Source: Acephala macrosclerotiorum
Taxonomy: Eukaryota > Ascomycota > Leotiomycetes > Helotiales > Mollisiaceae
Length of the DNA: 64,000 nt
Direction: 5' to 3'
Assembly: GCA_014904845.1 (NCBI GenBank)
Contig: MU119218.1
Location: 55,536-119,535 of the forward strand
Shown here: positions 57,835 through 64,000 of the stretch, piece by piece
How the letters are laid out: every line of letters starts with the position of its first letter
Position numbering within the stretch: the first letter of the stretch is position 1
Notes under the pieces: model-generated
Told to the model about the DNA's origin: nothing
What the model saw: only the letters and a program-made list of their open reading frames with translations
Database searches by the model: none
Translations under genes and position numbers: made by a program

Positions 57835-59708
57835 TTAGCAAGCCTCGACTACAAAGCCCCCGGACCTTCGAAACCTAGAATCTTTATCTTTCGGGCTGAG
57901 CGAATCTGATCTCGAACGGAAGCAACATGGTATTTTCACAAGAGGGCAAATATTGTACCATTTCATCGGACGTTTCGCACAAGCAATCCAGCCTAAAAGG
58001 CGTTTTGCGTCAATTCGTCGCGCTGTCGTTGTGCCAGAGTCCATTATGCGGTCCATTATCTGGCCATAACTTCAAAGTATCGTTAAAAATGCTCTCTTAC
58101 CGATGTTTTGCGAGTGTTTTGCTTACGTTTCTTGCAGATTTTGAGGAAACTTTTTCTGCATTTCTTCCATGAACAATTTGCGCGAAGTCTGCTCATAAAG
58201 GTTGAGGACGACCAGTTTTTCAAAAAGGAACATGCCTGAGCAATTGTTAGCTCAAGTCGCGAAGTGCAGGGGACTTGGGACGAATACCTTGAGCCTTTGC
58301 CGTTATTTATACTGGTCACATTCAGCTCTCTCGTATCAAGTGGTCCAAACTTCTCCATCCTCCGATGCCAAATCCTTGCATACGTTTCAAAATCGCTTTT
58401 ATTGCTGGCCGCCGCCAACTTAGTACAAGGAAGCATTGAAAGGTCTTTCGCGCATAACCGTCGTCCTGACTCACGAATAGACAACGAGTAGCATCCGTTT
58501 CATCACGTGGAAGACCATCAACGACTTGGCGAAACCAAGTTGAAATCTCCCTGCGTGTTGAAAGCGATTTTTTGATGGCAGGCAAAAAGGTGAGTTATTG
58601 ATTGATTTCTACAAAAGCTCGAAATCAGAGTTTTATCCTTAGCTCCATCACGTGCCAGAATGCATCTCAACACTGCGCTCATCTCGATTGCACTCGTCAA
58701 GACCATCAAGAATGATGTAGGTCTTTTTGCAGCTTTGAATAGCTGTTTCGAGTAGTTCTTTCGCAAGTTTCAAGCTGGCCAGAACTAGTTCACCACTGAA
58801 AGAAGCCTTCTCGTCGACATAGAGCATGTGATCCTTGGACTTGTTACGACTCAATATCTGAAACAAAATGCCTCTTGTAATAGCCATAAAGCCATTGCGG
58901 GACCCATCGCCGGGCTTGCAGAAGAAGAATACTACAACAGCTTCGGGGAGTTTCCTTGCTTCCTCGATTGCAAGTGATGCCAGGACACTTTTACCTACTT
59001 ATCATCAGCAAGCGTTTTGACTAGCTTAGAATACCCATACCAGCACCAGGGATACCACTTAGCCAAAGCAACGGGTTAGAGCAGAATGCTGGATGGAACC
59101 AATTCTCAAATCATTCTTCTCTGAGTAATCGGTGACCTGTCCCTGGCTTCCTCACAGCCTTCTTGGGTGGTCTCAGAGCTCGGAGGTGACAACCACTGTA
59201 TCACCTTTGAGTGGCGACAGTCTAAATCGGCATCTCTCGAGTTCCGAAATTCAACTTCCACTAATTTGCGAGCCTTCTGAATTTCCTCGGACTCGACAAT
59301 GCCCGCTTGGCTTTGGATGAGACACTTGTGATTTCGCATCTTGTTCTTCAGTTCTTCGATCTTTGGATTAAACCCCTCCATGTAGCTTGAAACATCTTCT
59401 TCCATGCTATGTGTCGTCTTAGTAGAAAGCTCAGCAGTCTACCGCGGGTAGATGATACTACGTACTCCGTTTTTGGAAATATCTAAGGGCTTCTCGATGA
59501 AACTCGAGTATGCCCTGGAAAATCATGGCCAAAACAGCTCCCATATGTGGGCTTGAGGGGAAAAGCTCTTAATACTCCCGTCCTCCAATTGCAGGAAGGG
59601 GCCGCAGCCACAACGACGACAATATTGAAACAGCGAGAGCCTTAACACCAAATTTTTGGAAATGCAAGGCAGATTTTCATCATAAACTGTATTTCTAGAC
59701 GGCTTCAT
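57835..59708 (-). pseudogene. NACHT-domain STAND protein, decayed
   Basis: From the N-terminus (near 59708) the frame passes through a helical region (ELKNKMRNHKCLIQ, VIQWLSPP) typical of fungal STAND lead domains, and then a stop. The P-loop follows as LLWLSGIPGAG and KSVLASLAIEEA, joined over a 46-bp intron at 59040-58995. Next come VVVFFFCKPGDG, the Walker B strand YIILDGLDEC, and later pieces WFRQVVDGLP, FETYARIWHRRMEKF, LFEKLVVLNLYEQTS, FPQNLQE and LLGWIACAKRPMKW in several frames. Such proteins are fungal NLR-like sensors that trigger cell death or defence. The many stops and shifts rule out function. The lead and ATPase are the best kept parts. Confidence 0.78.
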
Positions 59709-59804
59709 TCGATATCAAACCAAGTGCAATCAATAATGTCGAATTTGAAACGACAACTGAGAGCTGAAAGGGACAAAATATTGGTATGGCCCCAAACAAG
59801 CGAG

Positions 59805-60324
59805 CAGTGTGGGTCACAATATGGCAATATATTTTATCTATCATAATAGATAAATATAATATGATCCAGCTTCATATTGCTAATATTAGATGAAATTGGC
59901 ATATTTTTCATATTGTTTATATTGAGTAAAAGAGAGGTTGAGAGCTCAAAGGTTCTCTTTAGCGCTAAAATCACTATTTTTAACCGTCGAAATCGTCTTA
60001 AAATTGAGGTTATTTAGGCTATAGAGTGTTTAAGGTCGTGGTTGAATATCGTGGAGGCCTTCGACGACGATATTAAAGATATGGAGGATATAGTAGAGGA
60101 ACCCCTAGAGCGAGAGGGCGACGGCGAGGTCGATTTGACAAATCCTAGTTAAATTGAGGACTTTTTAACGTTTATATCTTCATATTGGCAATATATTACT
60201 TAATAAATATGATATGGCAGTCCCATATCATATTAGATACGATATGAATAGCTTTATATCGCGATAATATCTCGAGACTCTATATTACCTAATATATATC
60301 GTTTCATATTGTGACCCACACTGC
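59805..60324. mobile_element. Non-autonomous hAT-like element with intact ends
   Basis: The left end CAGTGTGGGTCACAATATG and the right end CATATTGTGACCCACACTG are perfect 19-bp inverted repeats. The 8-bp sequence CAAGCGAG lies directly on both sides (59797-59804 and 60325-60332), a clear target-site duplication. An 8-bp duplication with CAGTG ends fits the hAT superfamily. The 520-bp interior is AT-rich and includes a 33-codon acidic frame (VEAFDDDIKDMED and on) that could be a transposase tail remnant. No full transposase is present, so it would need one from elsewhere. Confidence 0.85.
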
Positions 60325-60906
60325 AAGCGAGTGGCATATGAATCCGAGAGTAGACTTCAAAATCACGATTTTGGCGGACAAATACAAGCAAAGTCGGAAG
60401 GGGGAAATTTTGCTTGGGCAAACCACCCTCTTCCAGTGTGGCCCTGAGCGCGACTCCTGCTGCCTAGAGGTCTTGCTTGTCCATTCCGCGGGCGTCTAAC
60501 ATTCGCACCACTTGATTGGAGTAGATTTGTGCTCTAACTGGTTGGGCGCGAAGATGACGCGGCTTCACCTGCTCGAAATCTGCCTTGCCCGATTTGTTCA
60601 CCAAGCTCGTTAGTAGGGGTTTTTCCTAGCGAACCATTTTATCTGTGCGATCGACGATATGTTAATGGCGCAGGCAGAAAAGCTCGACCGATGTATTCCA
60701 CCTGTGTCCGTCGACTTGAAAATACTATGCCAGTATGCCGCATGATTCAAGCAATGTACGATCTTGATCGAGGCTAACTCTCCGAGAAAGTACTTGAACC
60801 TCCTCAGCAATCTTGTGATTGTTTTATTACATTTGGCCTTCTAATAAATACATTTCATCTCGTGCGATATTTCAAATCCCTATTCTTAGACTACAGCAAG
60901 CTTTTC

Positions 60907-62640
60907 TCAACGAAATGTACCGTCAGAATGTAGTTCTGTTAAGTCAGACCAGTCCAGAGTTTCCAACTCCGGAAATTGAGAGAACAATACAGCAGGTAAA
61001 GGATAGGCCTCGCCTTTACCCCCGTCGTTTGGAGGTTCATTCGAATCAACAGCAATAAGTAATCCTTGTGTTCTATCGCCGGCCGACCCCGAAGGTCATT
61101 GGCCCAGGGAAACTTGTCTTTGCAATTTTTCAGCGTTCTCTTCAGCAAAGAGAGGTTGAAAACAATTCTGGCCCAAGGCAGAGCTGAAGTGTCGTGCCAA
61201 AGCATCTCTGCGTGTGAATTCCCGCCCACAGCCCCACCGTGTTCTGTCTTTTAAGGTTCCAATACAAGCGAAGCGCTTTTCCCCGCTATGGATAGCCTCG
61301 TGCCTTCTGCAGTCCTTGTCTCTCACGAACGTTTGGCGGCAGACACTACATACGAAGGGCCGCTCTCCTGTATGTGTTCTGACGTGCTCAGTGAGAGTGC
61401 TTGCTCTTGTAAATTCCTTTGCACATGAATCACAGCGAAAGGTGAGCTTTCTGACGCGTATCTTTCGTTCGGGGTGGGGTTCGGGCTTCGGTTTGTCTTT
61501 GCGTTTAGGTTTAGTAAACCTCTCCATTGAAACTTTAGAATTCATGTGGTTCTTTTTAATATGCCTCTGCAGAGCAGCATCGGTGCAGAAGCCTGTTTGG
61601 ACTCTACTGCAACCCTCTTCTTTGCAACAAAAAGGTCGATCATGGCGTTGGAGATGTTCTTCTCGCAGTCTCGGATTCGGAAATCCTTCATGAAAATAGT
61701 AGCATAAATGTCTTAGACATTTGAACAAGTTCTCACTATAAAAGGTTGCAAGAGCCTTTGGGGCGGTGGAGTCTTGAGTTTCAATGGTTCGTTCCAAAGT
61801 CTCTCGGGACAGAAGCATTATGTGGCCGAGAACTCCTAATCCATCAAAGGAGTCATCTTTTTATCGCATATGGCGTGCTTGAGCAATGAGCGTAAGAAAA
61901 GTTTCGAAACTTGCTTGGTGCTCAGCTGCCTTGCAACTCTCTCAAGTCCGCCATGGTGGGAAGGTGTTGGATGTTCTCATCATCTCCTGGGCCATACATG
62001 GCAAAGAACTCCTCGCATATTGGAGCTAAGCGGTCAAGGCCACCGAAATCATCTCGTTACAGGGTCTCTAAGTAAGCCTGCAAGTGGTCGACCCAGTGCA
62101 GTCCGGCGTAGTTTTGGAATGCGGAGAACCCAGTCTCAACGAGCTCACTTATTTGATCACCGTCTGTATCAAAACCCGGTAAAGTAAGATATTGCAAACA
62201 TAAGGATGCAATCCGTCCCTCGGCCTCTGACAAACGAATGTGATTGTCTTGCGTCAGATATCTAGGACTACGTCAGCATACACCGAATTTTTAGAGATCT
62301 AAGAACTCACATCTTCGCTGAAGTATGGACAAGCTCTATGCGATCTCCAGCAAGTCTCTCAACCAATGAACCACAAAGCTCTCCGATGTCTACAACCAAT
62401 TGGCGTTCTTCGAAATCGACAGTTTGTTGCTCTAAATCAATTGACCCCCTCCCCCCCTGAATCTCAGGCCAGGTTAGAGGTCTTTTGGCAGTGACCACCC
62501 AGCCTAGAAGCATGAGAGCTTGATCTCTCTCCGCAAGATTCCACCAAATATGGCCGACTTGAGCATCTCAGTATCAATCACGAGCAACATCAGTTCTTGT
62601 GCCTTCATATAGTATGTACTATTGATGATATCTGAAATAG
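60907..62640 (-). pseudogene. NACHT plus C2H2 zinc-finger STAND protein, 5'-truncated and decayed
   Basis: The C-terminal portion of a familiar fungal architecture is here: WWNLAERDQALMLLGWVVTAKRPLTWPEIQ, then VDFEERQLVVDIGELCGSL, the YLTLPGFDTDGDQIS region after an intron, and helices. After these come zinc fingers: a CCKEEGCSRVQTGFCTDAALQRHIKKNH unit, CDSCAKEFTRASTLTEHVRTH, CSVCRQTFVRDKDCRRHEAIH and the usual last finger WGCGREFTRRDALARHF. The C-terminus FPELETLDWSDL is recognisable downstream of a TGA at 61096-61098. Further stops (TAA near 62055, TAA near 61862) and a frame change break it. The NACHT P-loop part is missing upstream, where a SNF2 fragment on the other strand begins. Confidence 0.75.
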
Positions 62641-62652
62641 ACAAAGCTAACG

Positions 62653-63871
62653 TATTTTATTAGTGCTTATCAAATCTTGGACAGAAGAAATCACCAAGTA
62701 AGTAGACAGACAAAACACAATGGCTATGATCTTTTAGGATGACGGAAGTTTTAGGCATGTGTATGGCAGCTTAAAGGTTTGCGAATACCACGGCCGGGGA
62801 CGAGAATCCAAGCCAGAGGCCATTGCAAATTGCGACATCGTCCTCAGTACATATCATACAATTGCAAGCGAAAGCTCCAAAAGTACCATTCCTCTATTCA
62901 AAATCAATTGGTTCAGAGTCGTGCTGGATGAGGGTATGTTTTATTCTCTTGCAGCTCTCAGACATATCGACCCTGACTTTTCGACTCTAGCTCACATAAT
63001 TCGCACATCATCCACACAGCTATTTCAGGTAGTAACAAAGCTTTCGGCAAAAATACGTTGGTGTGTGACAGGGACTCCCGTTCAAAACGAACTCGAAGAC
63101 CTAGGCTCTCTGGTTGCTTTTATCAAAGTCCCAATGTTGGACACTCCGCCAAAATTTAAGTGACACGTCATCGATCCGTTAGTGAGGGTTAATGGTAGCG
63201 GCTTATCGAATCTTAGAGTTCTACTTGACTCTATTTGCCTCCGGCGTCTAAATAAGCTACTTGATCTGCCGGATGTTGACCAGATTTGGCACAATATTCA
63301 GTTCTCCGATGTCGAGAGAGAGCAATACGACGCTGCAGAAGCACAAATGTCCAACGAAATAAAGCTCCAAGTAAATCTCGAAAGGTCTAAGAGCGGCTAT
63401 TTCAGTATTCTCGAGCTAGAGATGCGTCTTCGTCGTCTATGCAACCACGACACCTTTGAATTACCTCTATCCAAGATTGTTCAGGGGCAGGAGCTATTAA
63501 AAGTGGCGGGCTCGAAAATTTGCGGCTCTTGTCAAACCAACCTATCGGGTAACATTCTCGTGAACAACTTGTGTAATGGTTATTTCGCGACGTGCGGGTG
63601 CCTCATCTGCTCTGAGTGTTTGGTACGCTTTGAGGAAGCCCTTGCCATAGCTAAAGACAGTAATAATCGAATCTGTCCAATGTGTGGGAAGCAGCTTGGA
63701 GGAGATTATCTTTTTCTCGATGGACCAGAGGTTATACTAGGAGCCAACTCGAAAGAATCCACTGCATACTTCCAGCCCGAAGGCGTTTCTACTAAGATTA
63801 ATGCCCTCCTCGCGAATATCGAGAAAAGCAAAACCACTGACAAAAGGTTCGGAACTACTCTTTCAAACTAA
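62653..63871 (+). pseudogene. SNF2/RAD5-like helicase with RING, truncated at both ends
   Basis: The fragment begins inside motif Ia (LVLIKSWTEEITK), continues over a 57-bp intron (62698-62754) to HVYGSLKVCEYHGRG and on to CDIVLSTYHTIASE, and the DEAH box is assembled across a second 57-bp intron (62934-62990) as LDE and AHIIR. Motif III WCVTGTPVQNELEDL follows. A TGA at 63161-63163 (FKF-stop-HVIDPL) stands where relatives have Arg, a CGA to TGA change. Downstream a RING-like C-rich region (CGSCQTNL, CGCLICSECLVRF, CPMCGKQL) matches the helicase-inserted RING of RAD5/SMARCA3-type proteins. The C-terminal helicase lobe is missing after 63871. The left end abuts the NACHT-zinc-finger pseudogene. 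Confidence 0.78.
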
Positions 63872-63907
63872 AAGACTCGTAATGTTACACTGACAAGCCA
63901 CAGTATA

Positions 63908-64000
63908 GGCTGCTCGCAAAAAAACCATGGGGTGTGGAGCCCCATTTCTACCCCACCCCATGGGGTGGCTTTGGGTGGAGTTTTTTTTTGAGAGTCCCCC
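63908..64000. mobile_element. Possible transposon end at the right edge
   Basis: After TA at 63906-63907 the sequence begins GGCTGCTCGCAAAAAAACC and runs into palindromic CACCCCATGGGGTG and G/C-rich direct repeats. The same first seven bases after TA (GGCTGCT) begin one end of the 184-bp element at 41710-41893. This suggests an element of a similar class that truncated the SNF2 gene, but only one end is in the window. Confidence 0.3.

Noticed and set aside
1..64000. Secondary-metabolite cluster or CRISPR-like array
   Set aside because: No synthase, P450 or regulator set is present, and no regularly spaced repeats were seen.

Overview
The window reads as nuclear DNA of a filamentous ascomycete (Pezizomycotina, probably Leotiomycetes). 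Short GT-AG introns of about 44-60 nt with CTAAC/CTGAC-like branch sites occur in most genes. The gene families are typical of moulds: a HET protein, NACHT STAND proteins, a DUF3433 protein, an NmrA-like protein, a CE16-type GDSL esterase, an SSXT protein and an INCENP. Several AT-rich tracts and stop codons look like repeat-induced point mutation (RIP). The assignment to class is an inference from family content only.

Layout. 1-4.8 kb holds an unidentified partial reading frame, a two-exon small secreted cysteine-rich protein (1092-1434, -) and a decayed AAA ATPase. 4.8-7.7 kb is an intact UPF1/MOV10-like SF1 helicase flanked by AT-rich tracts. 8.6-13.3 kb has a dead atypical beta-carbonic anhydrase, an intact NmrA-like protein and a dead HET protein. 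15.4-38.2 kb is the healthy block: GDSL esterase, SSXT-domain protein, an extended SDR with one frameshift, a J-domain protein, INCENP, acyl-CoA dehydrogenase, IST1 and a FUSC/Bre4-like membrane protein. INCENP/acyl-CoA dehydrogenase and IST1/FUSC are divergent pairs with about 400 bp between start codons.

39-46 kb is a decay zone: a dead DUF3433 membrane protein, a 184-bp TA-flanked inverted-repeat element, a small unidentified two-exon gene and a dead MFS transporter. 47-50.3 kb has an intact amidohydrolase and a class II aldolase-fold protein in tandem. After a decayed Cys-rich gene come an alpha/beta hydrolase with two microexons (9 and 10 nt) and a Cys-rich/trypsin-like protein with one frameshift. 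57.8-64 kb is a graveyard: a NACHT pseudogene, a complete non-autonomous hAT-like element (520 bp, perfect 19-bp inverted repeats, 8-bp target duplication), a NACHT-C2H2 pseudogene fused head to head with a truncated SNF2/RING gene, and a possible transposon end.

The genes do not form one pathway. The main theme is conserved housekeeping genes interleaved with disabled accessory genes (self-recognition, transport, CO2 hydration). Several of those carry TGG to TAG or CGA to TGA changes, as RIP would leave. I found no convincing new multi-gene system. The best candidates for new biology are the small orphan gene at 43.4-43.8 kb, the secreted Cys-rich protein, the microexon hydrolase and the two non-autonomous elements.
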